From Actinoplanes nipponensis (GTDB lineage: Bacteria; Actinomycetota; Actinomycetes; Mycobacteriales; Micromonosporaceae): a DNA stretch of 64,000 bases. The position numbers and the translations under genes were made by a program. Shown here in pieces: positions 50,641 to 60,386 of the stretch (positions within the stretch are counted from its first letter, which is position 1; each line of letters opens with the position of its first letter). Under the pieces are notes generated by a model that saw only the letters and a list, made by a program, of their open reading frames with translations, ran no database searches and was not told the origin of the DNA. Where the stretch lies: NCBI RefSeq assembly GCF_016862275.1, contig NZ_BOMQ01000065.1, forward strand, positions 1 through 64,000. The letters are read 5' to 3'.

Positions 50641-50748
50641 AGGCGAAGAAGGGACGGCAGCAGAATCCAAGGCAAGCGCCGAGCGTGCAAGCAAAAGGGT
50701 GCGAGCCCCAACCAAGGCCCGCACCCCCACAGCCAAAAGAAAGAAAAA

Positions 50749-51288
50749 TCAACCCACCCAGGCATACTCCCGAGCCGGCACCGCCACCGCAGCCCCCGCC
50801 GACCGGAAGTTGTTGTTCACCGTGGCAGCCTCCGTAGCATTCGGGTTCGGGTTGCGGCAGGAGACCGGCGCGCTACTGCCCGACATGAGATCCGCGCACA
50901 GCCCGGTCCGCCGGTCCGGCAGTCCGAGGATGTGCCCGAACTCGTGCGCGGCGATCCGCGGCTGGTAGTAGCCGTCGTTGACCGCCTCGCGACCCATGTA
51001 CCAGCGTCCGTTGCCCAGCGACGTCGAGTACGTACGGGGCCAGCCGTTGTCGGCGTACACCCGGATGTTCGGGGTGCGGCCGGCCGGGACGGGCTGGAGC
51101 TGCACGTTGGTGACCCGGCTGTTCCAGATCTGGGCGCCCTGGTTGACGACCGCGATGAATTCCTGGGCCTGGCTGGCGTCGTAGTACAGGATCCGGGGCG
51201 CCGCGGCGGCCGGGCCGGCGGTGGCGACCTGCAGGCCGAACAGCACGGCGATGGTGGCCAGCGCGGCGGACAGTGTTTTGCGCAGCAT
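50749..51288 (-). CDS. snpA: Snapalysin-type secreted zinc metalloprotease
   Basis: 179 aa from the ATG at 51288 (MLRKTLSAALATIAVLFGLQ), where GGGAGG precedes the start. A signal peptide (to about AGPAAAAPR) leads into a small catalytic domain. RIAAHEFGHILGLPDRRTG is the snapalysin HExxHxxGxxD zinc motif, and MSGSSAPVSC follows as a Met-turn-like segment with Cys pair (C in TGLCADLM and SCRNP). Short length and motif place it in peptidase family M7. Secreted small neutral protease. Confidence 0.9.
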   Translation of the reverse strand: MLRKTLSAALATIAVLFGLQVATAGPAAAAPRILYYDASQAQEFIAVVNQGAQIWNSRVTNVQLQPVPAGRTPNIRVYADNGWPRTYSTSLGNGRWYMGREAVNDGYYQPRIAAHEFGHILGLPDRRTGLCADLMSGSSAPVSCRNPNPNATEAATVNNNFRSAGAAVAVPAREYAWVG

Positions 51289-51379
51289 CGGGGACCTCCC
51301 TGGGGGTGGTGGGACGGGTGTCCACACCGTAGCCAGAGAGCGACGTCTATCGATGGATTGCGGCCATACCTCTTCATGC

Positions 51380-52696
51380 CTACGACCGTGTGATGACGGC
51401 GGCCGGGTAGGCCAGGCCGATGCCGGGGCCGGCCGGGCCGGTGTCGCGGTGCCGCCGGCCGATCAGCAGCGACAACGACAGCAGCGACGCGGTCAGCGCG
51501 AGGGCGCCGGCGCCGTACCAGGCCGCGTCGTAGTCGCCGAGCCGGTCCCGGACCAGGCCGGCGCCGGTGGCCGCGATCGCCGCGCCGAACTGGTGGGAGG
51601 CGAAGACCCAGCCGAAGACGACCGCTCCGCGGGCCCCGAAGTACTCGCGGCACAGCGCGACCGTCGGGGGCACCGTGGCCACCCAGTCCAGCCCGTAGAA
51701 CAGGATGAACACCACCATGGACGGGTGCGCGGTCGCCGCGAACAGCGACGGCAGCACCAGCAGGGACAGCCCGCGCAGCGCGTAGTAGCCGGCCAGCAGC
51801 CAGCGGCTGTCGACCCGGTCGGTGAGCCAGCCGGAGGCGATGGTGCCGGCGATGTCGAACAGCCCGACCAGCGCGAGCAGGCTCGCCGCGGTGGTCTGGG
51901 TCATCCCGTGGTCGTGCGCGGCCGGGATGAAGTGGGTGCCGACCAGGCCGTTGGTGGTGGCGCCGCAGATCGCGAAGCCGCCGGCCAGCAGCCAGAACGG
52001 CCGGGTACGGGCGGCCTGGCGCAGCGAGCTCAGGGCGGTACGCACCGCGCTGCCCGGCGCCACCACCGGCAGCGACGCGACGTCGTCGGGTCCGGCCCCG
52101 TACGCGGTCACGCCCAGGTCGGCCGGCCGGTCGCGCAGCCGCCACCAGACCAGCGGCACCACCGACAGCGCCACCGCCGCCACGGTGAGCGCGGCCACCC
52201 GCCAGCCGTGGTCCCCGGTCAGCCGGGCCAGCAGCGGCAGGAAGACGAGCTGCCCGGCCGCGCCGCCGGCGGTCAGCACGCCGACGACCAGTCCGCGCCG
52301 GGCCACGAACCAGCGGTTGGCGACGACCGCGACGAAGCCCAGCGCCATCGAGCCGGTGCCCAGCCCGACCAGCACGCCCCAGCAGAGGATCAGCTGCCAG
52401 CTCTGCTGCATGAACACCGTGAGCCCGCTGCCGGCCGAGACCAGCACCAGCGCGCCGGCCACGACTCGGCGGAGGCCGAGCTTCTCCATCAGGGCCGCGG
52501 CGAACGGGGCGGTGAGGCCGAACAGCAGGAGGTTGACCGAGACGGCCGCGGAGATCGTGCCGAGCGACCAGCCGAACTCCTCGTGCAGCGGCTGGAGCAT
52601 GACCGACGGGGTGGCGCGGAAGCCGGCGGCCCCGACGAGCGCGACGAAGGCGACGGCGGCCACGAGCCAGGCGGGGTGGAGGCGGCGAGAGATCAC
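51380..52696 (-). CDS. MFS transporter
   Basis: 438 aa from the GTG at 52696 (VISRRLHPAWLVAAVAFVAL). Twelve or so hydrophobic helices, with MFS loop-like charged motifs (EKLGLRRVVAGALVLVSAGS; WLTDRVDSRWLLAGYYALRG). Polar residues and helical layout suit a proton- or monocarboxylate-type (MCT/NreB-like) antiporter. Divergent from the GlxA-type regulator with 70 bases between, which may control it. Substrate unknown. Confidence 0.85.
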   Translation of the reverse strand: MISRRLHPAWLVAAVAFVALVGAAGFRATPSVMLQPLHEEFGWSLGTISAAVSVNLLLFGLTAPFAAALMEKLGLRRVVAGALVLVSAGSGLTVFMQQSWQLILCWGVLVGLGTGSMALGFVAVVANRWFVARRGLVVGVLTAGGAAGQLVFLPLLARLTGDHGWRVAALTVAAVALSVVPLVWWRLRDRPADLGVTAYGAGPDDVASLPVVAPGSAVRTALSSLRQAARTRPFWLLAGGFAICGATTNGLVGTHFIPAAHDHGMTQTTAASLLALVGLFDIAGTIASGWLTDRVDSRWLLAGYYALRGLSLLVLPSLFAATAHPSMVVFILFYGLDWVATVPPTVALCREYFGARGAVVFGWVFASHQFGAAIAATGAGLVRDRLGDYDAAWYGAGALALTASLLSLSLLIGRRHRDTGPAGPGIGLAYPAAVITRS

Positions 52697-52766
52697 CCGA
52701 TCATTGTGCGGAGCCGGGTCCGGACGGACGAGTGGCCGGGAGGCCATGATGCGCAAGAATCGGGCC

Positions 52767-53732
52767 ATGACCCATTCCGTGGCGATGCTCGCCCTCGACG
52801 GCGTGGTCGCTTTCGACCTCGGCGTCCCACCCCAGGTCTTCGGCGCGGCGCGGGACGCCGGCAACGGCTTCCTCTACTCGGTGACCACCTGCGGCGACGG
52901 CCCCGGTCCGGTACGCCCCGAGCGCGGCGGCTTCCGGATCGTCCCGGACCACGACCTGGCCCCGCTGTCCACCGCCGACACCGTGCTGGTGCCCGGGGTG
53001 AGCGGCGGCAGCGCGATGACCGAGGGCACGGTCTCCCCGGCCGTCGCCGCGGCGCTGCGGGGGGCCCACGCGCGCGGCGCCCGGATCATCTCGATCTGCA
53101 CCGGCGCCGCGGTGCTCGCCGCCGCCGGCCTGCTCGACGGGCGTGCCGCGGCCAGCCACTGGGCCTGGGCCAAACGGCTGCGCCGGCTGTACCCGCGGGT
53201 CGCGTGGGACTTCGACGTGCTGTTCGTGGACGACGGGGACGTGCTGACCTCGGCCGGGGTGGCCGCCGGGGTCGACCTGTGCCTGCACGTGATCCGCCAG
53301 GACCACGGCAGCCTGGTGGCCAACCAGGCGGCCCGGCGCTGCGTGGTGTCGCCGTGGCGCGACGGCGGCCAGGCCCAGTACATCGAGCAGCCGGTGCCGG
53401 TGGCGGTGGGCGCGGGCACCGAGCCGACCCGGGCCTGGGCGCTGCACCGGCTGGCCGAGCCGGTCAGCCTGGAGGACCTGGCCGGGCACGCGCGGATGAG
53501 CGTGCGCACGTTCACCCGCCGGTTCCGCGACGAGACCGGGCTGAGCCCGCGCCGCTGGCTGCTCCAGCAGCGGGTGGCCCACGCCCGGCTGCTGCTGGAG
53601 TCGACCGACCTGAGCGTCGACCTGGTGGCCCGGCGTTCCGGGCTGGGCAGCGCGACCGCCCTGCGCCAGCACCTGCAGGCGACGATCGGGGTGCCGCCCT
53701 CGGCGTACCGGCGGACATTCCGTCAGACGTGA
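52767..53732 (+). CDS. GlxA-type transcriptional regulator (DJ-1/PfpI + AraC HTH)
   Basis: 321 aa. Residues 1-185 are a DJ-1/PfpI-like amidase fold (SVAMLALDGVVAFDLGVPPQ, VLVPGVSGGSAMT, IISICTGAAVLAAAGLLDGR). Residues 215-320 are an AraC double helix-turn-helix (LEDLAGHARMSVRTFTRRFR, DLVARRSGLGSATALRQHLQ). Such proteins sense small molecules and activate adjacent genes. ATG at 52767 is preferred over ATG at 52749. The most likely target is the divergent MFS transporter gene. Confidence 0.87.
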   Translation: MTHSVAMLALDGVVAFDLGVPPQVFGAARDAGNGFLYSVTTCGDGPGPVRPERGGFRIVPDHDLAPLSTADTVLVPGVSGGSAMTEGTVSPAVAAALRGAHARGARIISICTGAAVLAAAGLLDGRAAASHWAWAKRLRRLYPRVAWDFDVLFVDDGDVLTSAGVAAGVDLCLHVIRQDHGSLVANQAARRCVVSPWRDGGQAQYIEQPVPVAVGAGTEPTRAWALHRLAEPVSLEDLAGHARMSVRTFTRRFRDETGLSPRRWLLQQRVAHARLLLESTDLSVDLVARRSGLGSATALRQHLQATIGVPPSAYRRTFRQT

Positions 53733-53807
53733 CCAGGGCCTCAGAAATGCTCAGAAGGGGCCGATGGGACCAACGAACCCCCAACGTGCCGTTGCCCTGA
53801 GGATGAC

Positions 53808-55472
53808 ATGGACCAGACCTTCCGCCCGCTGCTCGATGCGCTCAAGCAGATCGGCATCGATCCGGTCGCGGTGGACGCCGCGGCCGACGAGGCCCAGCGC
53901 AGCGGCCGGTCGGTGCGGGCAGTCCTGATCAACGACCAGGTCGTCACCGAGGAGCAGCTCACCGAGGCGGCCGCGGCGGCGTTCGGCATCAACACCCTCG
54001 ACCTGGTCGGCTACTCCCCCGACCCGGCCGCGCTCAAGCGCATCCCGCTGAGCGTGGTGCTGCGGCACCGGGTGCTCGGGCTGGCGATGCACGACGGCGA
54101 GCTGGTCGTGGGCGTCACCGACCCCGGCGACGTGGTGGCCCTCGACGACGTCCGCGCCTCCACCGGCATGACGATCCGCCCGGTGGTGGTCGCCCGCAGC
54201 GAGGTCCGCCGGATCATCGAGCGGCTGCAGCGCGAGGACAGCGACCTGGGCGACCTGGCCGACGCCTCGCTGGACGACCAGGTGATGACGGCCCAGGCGC
54301 AGAGCGCCGACGACGCGCCGATCGTGCGGTACGTCAACAACCTGATCGAGCAGGCCGTCCAGAACCGCGCCTCCGACCTGCACCTGGAGCCCACCGAGGA
54401 CGACATGCGGGTGCGCTACCGGATCGACGGCGTGCTGCACGAGCTCGACACCGTGCCGCGCGGGGTCATGGCCGCGCTGACCTCCCGCCTGAAGATCATG
54501 TCGGGCGTCGACATCACCGAGCGGCGGGTGCCGCAGAACGGCCGCATCACCGCGCTGATCCGCGACCGCCAGGTGGACCTGCGGACCGCCACCCTGCCGA
54601 CCGTGTGGGGCGAGAAGATCGTGCTGCGGGTGCTCGACACCGGCGGCATCGACCTGGACATGAACAAGCTGGGCTTCACCCAGCACAACCTGACCCGCTT
54701 CGCGGAGTCCTTCACCAAGCCGCACGGCATGGTCCTGGTCACCGGTCCCACCGGCTCCGGCAAGTCCACCACCCTGTACGCCACCCTGGGCCGGATCAGC
54801 AAGCCGGAGATCAACGTGATCACGGTCGAGGACCCGGTCGAGTACCGCCTGCGCGGGGTCAACCAGGTCCAGGTGAACACGAAGGCCGGCCTGACGTTCG
54901 CGGCCGTGCTCCCGGCGATCCTGCGCTCGGACCCCGACGTCGTGCTGATCGGTGAGATCCGCGACGGCAACACCGCCCAGATCGCCGTCGAGGCGTCGCT
55001 GACCGGTCACCTGGTGCTCTCCACCCTGCACACCAACGACGCCCCGGGCGCGGTCACCCGGCTCACCGAGATGGGCATCGAGCCGTTCCTGGTCGGCTCG
55101 TCGCTGGACTGCGTGCTGGCCCAGCGGCTCGCGCGCCGGCTGTGCGACTGGTGCAAGGAGGCGTACCTGCCGAGCGAGGAGGAGCTGGAGGGCGCCCGCT
55201 GGCCGGTGCAGGACCTGAAGATCCCGGATGCGCTGTACCGGCCGGTGGGCTGCCGCAACTGCGCCAACACCGGCTACCGCGGCCGGATCGCGCTGCACGA
55301 GGTCATGCCGATCTCGCCGGAGATCGAGACGCTGACCATCCGCCGCGCCTCCTCCAACGAGATCCGCGAGGTGGCCCTCGACCAGGGCATGTACGAGCTG
55401 CGCGCGGACGGCCTGGCCAAGGCGGCGGGCGGGCTGACGTCGCTGCGTGAGGTCTCGCGCGTCGCCATCTGA
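53808..55472 (+). CDS. pilB: Type IV pilus extension ATPase
   Basis: 554 aa GspE/PilB ATPase that drives pilin polymerisation at the inner membrane. N-terminal N1-like domain about 1-150. Walker A TGPTGSGKSTTLYATL (about 312), Asp box and Walker B PDVVLIGEIRDGNTAQIA, His box LVLSTLHTND. A tetra-cysteine zinc site is CDWCKEAY ... GCRNCANTGYRGR (about 444-490), typical for PilB rather than PilT. Start ATG follows GAGGATGAC. First gene of the pilus operon. Confidence 0.95.
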   Translation: MDQTFRPLLDALKQIGIDPVAVDAAADEAQRSGRSVRAVLINDQVVTEEQLTEAAAAAFGINTLDLVGYSPDPAALKRIPLSVVLRHRVLGLAMHDGELVVGVTDPGDVVALDDVRASTGMTIRPVVVARSEVRRIIERLQREDSDLGDLADASLDDQVMTAQAQSADDAPIVRYVNNLIEQAVQNRASDLHLEPTEDDMRVRYRIDGVLHELDTVPRGVMAALTSRLKIMSGVDITERRVPQNGRITALIRDRQVDLRTATLPTVWGEKIVLRVLDTGGIDLDMNKLGFTQHNLTRFAESFTKPHGMVLVTGPTGSGKSTTLYATLGRISKPEINVITVEDPVEYRLRGVNQVQVNTKAGLTFAAVLPAILRSDPDVVLIGEIRDGNTAQIAVEASLTGHLVLSTLHTNDAPGAVTRLTEMGIEPFLVGSSLDCVLAQRLARRLCDWCKEAYLPSEEELEGARWPVQDLKIPDALYRPVGCRNCANTGYRGRIALHEVMPISPEIETLTIRRASSNEIREVALDQGMYELRADGLAKAAGGLTSLREVSRVAI

Positions 55473-55544
55473 CTCCTAAACCCGCCCGGCGCCCTGCCGA
55501 ACTAGGTGGCGTCAAACTTCGCGACGAGATTGTCGGTGCAGCTC

Positions 55545-56681
55545 ATGTACACGCTCGACCATGAGGTACCGCCCCCGGCGGCACCGGTCGGCCCGGCCGG
55601 ACCCGGCCCGGACGACCTGGCCGTGCTGGACCAGATGCTGATCTCGCTCGTCGAGGCCCGCGGCTCCGACCTGCACCTGACCGTCGGCTCCCCGCCGATG
55701 ATCCGGGTGGACGGCACTCTGCGCGCGCTGCCCGGCTACGGCAAGCTCAACTCGGCCGACACCGTGCTGCTGGCCCGCGCCGCCGTCTCCGCCCACCAGT
55801 GGCAGACGTTCGAGCGCGAGCAGGAGATGGACTTCGCGCACAGCATCACCGGCGTCTCGCGGTTCCGCGGCAACCTCTACATCCAGCGCAACTCGTGCGG
55901 CGCCGTCTTCCGGGCCATCCCGCACACCATCAAGCCGCTGGACGAGCTGGGCATGCCCGACTCGGTGTCCCGCTTCGCCCACCTGCCCCGCGGCCTGGTG
56001 CTGGTGACCGGGCCGACCGGTTCCGGCAAGACCACCACCCTCGCCTCGGTGCTGGACCTGGCCAACCGCAGCCGGTCGGCGCACATCATCACCATCGAGG
56101 ACCCGATCGAGTTCCTGCACCCGCACAAGCGCAGCCTGGTGAACCAGCGTGAGGTGGGCTCCGACACGGAGACCTTCCCGCAGGCGCTCAAGCACGCGCT
56201 GCGCCAGGACCCCGACATCATCCTGGTCGGCGAGCTGCGGGACCTGGAGACGACCGCGACGGCGCTGACCGCCGCGGAGACCGGTCACCTCGTCCTGGCG
56301 ACGCTGCACACGCAGAGCGCGACCCAGACCATCGACCGCGTGATCGACATCTTCCCGCCGCACCAGCAGCTGCAGATCCGCGCCCAGCTGGCCGCCAGCC
56401 TGCAGGGCGTCGTCACGCAGGCGCTGGCCCCGCGGGCCGACGGCAAGGGCCGGACGGTGATCTGCGAGATCCTCACCGCGACGCCGGCCATCCGGAGCCT
56501 GATCCGCGAGGGCAAGTCGCACCAGATCCCGTCCTTCATGCAGGCCGGCGGCAACGACGGCATGTTGGCGTTCGACCAGCACCTGGCCGAGCGCGTCCGG
56601 GAGGGCCTGGTCTCGATGCAGGCCGCCCTGGAGATCTGCCACTCCCAGGAAGAGCTCAAGCGCCTGATCGGACGGATGTGA
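55545..56681 (+). CDS. pilT: Type IV pilus retraction ATPase
   Basis: 378 aa from the ATG at 55545 (MYTLDHEVPPPAAPVG); a GTG at 55506 is also possible. Lacks the zinc cysteine set. Features: ARGSDLHLTVGSPPMIRVDG, Walker A TGPTGSGKTTTLASVL (about 155), PDIILVGELRDLETTATA, VLATLHTQSA and the PilT-specific AIRSLIREGKSHQIPSFMQA. It disassembles the pilus to generate force and twitching. Follows pilB by about 70 bases, with pilC 1 base later. Confidence 0.94.
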   Translation: MYTLDHEVPPPAAPVGPAGPGPDDLAVLDQMLISLVEARGSDLHLTVGSPPMIRVDGTLRALPGYGKLNSADTVLLARAAVSAHQWQTFEREQEMDFAHSITGVSRFRGNLYIQRNSCGAVFRAIPHTIKPLDELGMPDSVSRFAHLPRGLVLVTGPTGSGKTTTLASVLDLANRSRSAHIITIEDPIEFLHPHKRSLVNQREVGSDTETFPQALKHALRQDPDIILVGELRDLETTATALTAAETGHLVLATLHTQSATQTIDRVIDIFPPHQQLQIRAQLAASLQGVVTQALAPRADGKGRTVICEILTATPAIRSLIREGKSHQIPSFMQAGGNDGMLAFDQHLAERVREGLVSMQAALEICHSQEELKRLIGRM

Positions 56682-56682
56682 C

Positions 56683-57915
56683 ATGCCGGCGACGAAGACG
56701 TTCCACTACAACAGCATCGACGCCAACGGGCGCAAGACCAAGGGCACGGTCGAGGCGGCGAACGAGACCGCGGCGACGCACCTGCTGCGCCAGCGCGGCG
56801 AGACCCCGCTCGAGCTGAGCCAGGCCGGTCAGGGCCTCAACCGGGATCTGAAGATCCCCGGCCTGGGCAACCGGACCAAGCTCAAGGATCTGGCCGTGTT
56901 CGCCCGGCAGTTCTCCACGATGACCGCGTCCGGCATGTCGCTGCTGCGCTCGCTGGCCATCCTCGAGGAGCAGACCACCGCGCTGACGCTGAAGAAGGCG
57001 ACCGGCGAGATGAGCACGGACGTCGCCGCGGGCGTCTCGCTGTCGGCCGCCATGGGCAAGCACGACAAGGTCTTCCCGCGCCTGATGGTCGCCATGGTGC
57101 GCGCCGGCGAGGCGGGCGGCATGATCGACCGGGCGCTGGAGCAGATCGCGGACAGCCTGGAGAAGGACACCGCGCTCCGCGGCAAGATCAAGAGTGCGCT
57201 GACCTATCCGGCCATCGTGCTGGCCTTCACCTTCGTGATGATCGCCGCGGTGCTCATCTTCATCGTCCCGATCTTCGAACAGATGTTCAAGAATCTGGGC
57301 GGCGAGCTGCCGGGCATCACCCAGTTCCTGGTCGACACCAGCCACAACATGTGGTGGATCGGGCCACTGGCGCTGACCCTGGGCATCGGCGGGAGCATCG
57401 CCTTCAAGCGGCAGCTCCGGGCGAGCGAGGACTTCCGGCTCAAGGTCGACAAGCTGAAGCTCGGCATGCCGGTCTTCGGCCCGCTCTTCCGCAAGCTGGC
57501 GATGAGCCGGTTCTCGCGCAACCTCGGCCTGCTGCTCAACGTCGGCGTGCCCGTCATGCAGGCGCTCGCCGTGGTCGGCGAGACCACCGGCAACGAGATC
57601 ATCAACATCGCCATGCGCGACGTGCAGTCCGCCGTCCGCGAGGGGCAGCCGATGTCCTCGGCCATGCGCAAGCACAAGGTCTTCCCCGAGATGGTCACGC
57701 AGATGATCGAAGTGGGCGAAGAAAGCGGTCAAATCAGTCAGATGCTCGACAAGGTTGCCGATTTCTATGACAGGGAAGTCGACAGCGCCGCCGAGTCCCT
57801 GACCGCTTCGATCGAACCGATCATGGTCCTCGTCATGGGCTCCGTGGTCGGCGGAATGGTGATCTGTCTGTACCTGCCGATGTTCACCATCTACCAGAAC
57901 ATCCAGGGCAACTGA
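56683..57915 (+). CDS. pilC: Type IV pilus inner-membrane platform protein
   Basis: 410 aa PilC/GspF. Two F domains with membrane segments: KLKDLAVFARQFSTMTASGM, FPRLMVAMVRAGEAGGMIDR, TYPAIVLAFTFVMIAAVLIF, then MSRFSRNLGLLLNVGVPVMQ, FPEMVTQMIEVGEESGQISQ, PIMVLVMGSVVGGMVICLYL. It anchors the assembly motor and interacts with PilB/PilT. Its ATG at 56683 is 1 base after the pilT stop; co-translated. Confidence 0.95.
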   Translation: MPATKTFHYNSIDANGRKTKGTVEAANETAATHLLRQRGETPLELSQAGQGLNRDLKIPGLGNRTKLKDLAVFARQFSTMTASGMSLLRSLAILEEQTTALTLKKATGEMSTDVAAGVSLSAAMGKHDKVFPRLMVAMVRAGEAGGMIDRALEQIADSLEKDTALRGKIKSALTYPAIVLAFTFVMIAAVLIFIVPIFEQMFKNLGGELPGITQFLVDTSHNMWWIGPLALTLGIGGSIAFKRQLRASEDFRLKVDKLKLGMPVFGPLFRKLAMSRFSRNLGLLLNVGVPVMQALAVVGETTGNEIINIAMRDVQSAVREGQPMSSAMRKHKVFPEMVTQMIEVGEESGQISQMLDKVADFYDREVDSAAESLTASIEPIMVLVMGSVVGGMVICLYLPMFTIYQNIQGN

Positions 57916-58021
57916 CGCCCCGGAGCACCAAAACGACCGGTCTCCGGTCGCGGAGTCGGGCACCCGAGCCCGGAACAACCCATCCCCGCCCCACCCTGAC
58001 GCCCTACTGGAGGCACCCCCA

Positions 58022-58489
58022 ATGCACGACATCATCAGCCGGATGCGCGCCAAGAAGCAGGACGAGGGCTTCACCCTCATCGAGCTCCTGGTCGTCGTGG
58101 TCATCATCGGCGTCCTGGTCGCGATCGCCGTCCCGGTCTACCTGAACTACCGCCAGGGCGCCGCCGACAAGTCGGCCCAGTCCGACGTGCGCGGCGCGGT
58201 CAGCGCGCTCGAGCAGTGGTACACCGACAACGGCAACGCCTACCCGGCCGCCGCGATCGCCAAGCAGACCAAGAGCTTCGACCTGGGCGGCACCAACCCC
58301 AGCCAGGTCACGCTGTCGGAGAACACGACCATGACCTACGTCCCGGTCAGCAAGACCGGCACCGCCGGCAGCTACCTGATCTGTGCCACCAACAGCGGCG
58401 GCACCGGCAAGATCTACCTGTACGACAGCCTCAAGGGCGGCTCGGTCAAGGCCGACGACAAGATCAAGATTGACGCCTGCGCTCCCTGA
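58022..58489 (+). CDS. pilA: Type IV major pilin
   Basis: 155 aa prepilin. Short leader ending EG then the prepilin peptidase site G|FTLIELLVVVVIIGVLVAI, i.e. classic N-methylated Phe and Glu5. The globular domain (about 45-155) has ALEQWYTDNGNAYP and two Cys (YLICATNSG, IDACAP) that can form the D-loop disulfide. ATG at 58022 has GGAGG nine bases upstream. The 107-base gap after pilC (with a hairpin-poor GC-rich spacer) probably contains its own promoter, as pilin is needed in excess. Confidence 0.95.
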   Translation: MHDIISRMRAKKQDEGFTLIELLVVVVIIGVLVAIAVPVYLNYRQGAADKSAQSDVRGAVSALEQWYTDNGNAYPAAAIAKQTKSFDLGGTNPSQVTLSENTTMTYVPVSKTGTAGSYLICATNSGGTGKIYLYDSLKGGSVKADDKIKIDACAP

Positions 58490-58562
58490 CGGATGCCCCA
58501 CGGGTGGCGCCGACGCCGGCGTCACCCGCAGCCGACCACCCGCGAGACCGAGGAGGACCGCC

Positions 58563-59348
58563 GTGCCCCAGCCCCTGCTGTTCGGCATCGTGGCCCTGCT
58601 CGGTCTCGCGGTCGGCTCGTTCCTGAACGTCGTGATCCACCGGGTACCGCGGGGCGAGTCCCTGGTCCGGCCCGGCTCGCACTGCCCGCGGTGCGACTCG
58701 GAGATCCGCCACCGGCACAACGTGCCGGTGTTCGGCTGGCTGCTGCTGCGCGGCCGGTGCGCCGACTGCCGGGCCCCGATCAGCGTCCGCTACCCGCTGG
58801 TCGAGGCCGGCACCGCGGCGCTGTTCGTGGCCGTGACCGCGCGGTTCGGCCTCTCCTGGACCCTGCCCGCGTACCTCTATCTGGCCGCGATCGCGATCGC
58901 CCTGGCGCTGATCGACCTGGACGTGATGCGGCTGCCGAACGCCATCGTGCTGCCCTCGTACCTGGTCGCGGTGGTCCTGCTGGCGCCCGTCGCGCTGCTG
59001 GGCGACGGCCCGGCCCCGATCCTCCGCGGGCTCGCCGCCGCCGTTCTGCTCTGGGCGTTCTACCGCCTGCTGGCCCACTTCGGCGGCATGGGCGGCGGTG
59101 ACGTCAAGCTCGCCCCGCTGCTCGGCTTCTACCTCGGCTGGCTGGGCTGGGGCCCGGTCGCGGTCGGCGCGTTCGCGGCGTTCCTGCTCGGCGGGGCCGT
59201 CGGCGCGACGCTGATGGCGACCCGGCTGGCCGGCCGCAAGAGCCGCATCCCGTTCGGCCCGGCCATGCTCGCCGGCGCGTTCCTGGCCGTGTTCGCCGCG
59301 GCGCCGATCACCGACTGGTACGCATCCCTGCTCACCCCCACCGCCTGA
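58563..59348 (+). CDS. pilD: Prepilin peptidase / N-methyltransferase
   Basis: 261 aa polytopic enzyme that cleaves and methylates prepilins. N-terminal cytoplasmic zinc loop: SHCPRCDSEIRHRHNVPVFG and RGRCADCRAPISVRYP (C-x2-C twice). Catalytic Asps are in LIDLDVMRLPNAIVL and FGGMGGGDVKLAPLLG. Several membrane helices. GTG at 58563 with GAGGAGG upstream. Acts on pilA and the two downstream prepilin-like proteins. Confidence 0.95.
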   Translation: MPQPLLFGIVALLGLAVGSFLNVVIHRVPRGESLVRPGSHCPRCDSEIRHRHNVPVFGWLLLRGRCADCRAPISVRYPLVEAGTAALFVAVTARFGLSWTLPAYLYLAAIAIALALIDLDVMRLPNAIVLPSYLVAVVLLAPVALLGDGPAPILRGLAAAVLLWAFYRLLAHFGGMGGGDVKLAPLLGFYLGWLGWGPVAVGAFAAFLLGGAVGATLMATRLAGRKSRIPFGPAMLAGAFLAVFAAAPITDWYASLLTPTA

Positions 59349-59360
59349 GGAAGGAAACCG

Positions 59361-60386
59361 ATGGCTGGCGTCACTCCGATCGGGCTCGACATCGGCTCGT
59401 CCTCCATCCGCGCCGTGGAGGTCCGCCGCACCAAGGACGAGTACTCCCTCACCAACTTCGGCCAGGTGCCCCTGCCGCCCGGCACCGTGCAGGGCGGCAG
59501 CCTCGAGGACCCGCTCGCGGTCACCTCGGCGCTCAAGCAGCTCTGGGCCGCCTGCAAGTTCACCACCAAGAAGGTCCGCCTCGGCGTGACCAACCCGCAG
59601 CTGGTGGTGCGCGAGACGTCCGTCTCCAACCTGCCCGCCAAGGAGATGCGCCGGTCGCTGCCCTTCCAGGTGCGCGACATGCTGCCGCTGGCCGTCGAAC
59701 GGTCGCTGCTGGACTTCCGCCCGCTCGAGGAGCCGGGCGACAACCCGACCGTGCGCGGGCTGCTGATCGCCATGCCCAAGGACGCCGTGATGGCGCTGGT
59801 CGAGGCCGTCGAGAAGGCCGGGCTGCGGGTGGTCGACGTCGACCTCGCCTCGTTCGCGATGCTGCGCGCCGCCTCCCGGCTGGACGCCCAGGTCGAGGCC
59901 ATCGTCGACATCGGCGCCGAGATCACCAGCGTGGTCGTGCACGCCGACGGCGAGCCGCTGATCGTGCGGACCGTGCCGCGCGGCGGCACCGAGATCACCG
60001 CCAGCATCGCCACCCGGCTCGGACTGACGCCGGCCGAGGCCGAGGCGCTCAAGTGCCGCTACGGCCTGCACGGCGACGAGCGGCCGGGCTCCGCGGAGGC
60101 GGTCGCCGACGCGATCCGCCCGCTGGTCAACGAGCTGCGCAGCTCGTTCACCTACCTCGCCTCGGGCGAGCGGCAGAAGCAGGTCACCCGGATCGCGTGC
60201 TGCGGCGGCAGCTCCCTGATGCCGGGCCTGGCCGAACACATCCAGCAGCAGCTGGGCGTCCAGGTCATGTACGCCGACGCGGCCAGCCGGCTGCGCGACA
60301 CCCGCGCGGCCCGCCAGCGCGGCTTCGACAGTTTCGTCCCGTCGGCCGCGGTGTCGATCGGCCTCACCCTGGGAGCGGCAGCCTGA
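59361..60386 (+). CDS. pilM: Type IV pilus biogenesis actin-like protein
   Basis: 341 aa. ATPase-fold (actin/FtsA-like) PilM. Phosphate 1 motif GLDIGSSSIRAVEV near the N-terminus, phosphate 2 IVDIGAEITSVVV, and adenosine motif CCGGSSLMPGLAEHIQ. It binds the cytoplasmic tail of PilN and links the platform to the PilB motor. Starts 12 bases after pilD; ends in TGATG with pilN. Confidence 0.94.
   Translation: MAGVTPIGLDIGSSSIRAVEVRRTKDEYSLTNFGQVPLPPGTVQGGSLEDPLAVTSALKQLWAACKFTTKKVRLGVTNPQLVVRETSVSNLPAKEMRRSLPFQVRDMLPLAVERSLLDFRPLEEPGDNPTVRGLLIAMPKDAVMALVEAVEKAGLRVVDVDLASFAMLRAASRLDAQVEAIVDIGAEITSVVVHADGEPLIVRTVPRGGTEITASIATRLGLTPAEAEALKCRYGLHGDERPGSAEAVADAIRPLVNELRSSFTYLASGERQKQVTRIACCGGSSLMPGLAEHIQQQLGVQVMYADAASRLRDTRAARQRGFDSFVPSAAVSIGLTLGAAA

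Larger units (their letters stand above)
50257..50748. other. Gene-poor region between the IS element and the snapalysin gene
   Basis: No gene supported. It contains the 48-bp element at 50333-50380 and a long GGC/GGA triplet tract (about 50395-50640). Both are on the continuation of the repeat field left of the IS. The last 100 bases before the snapalysin stop are A-rich on the + strand. Confidence 0.65.

Noticed and set aside
50221-51393. 390-aa + strand frame over the GGC/GGA tract
   Set aside because: Repeat-derived composition and antisense to the snapalysin gene, which has a clear signal peptide and zinc motif.
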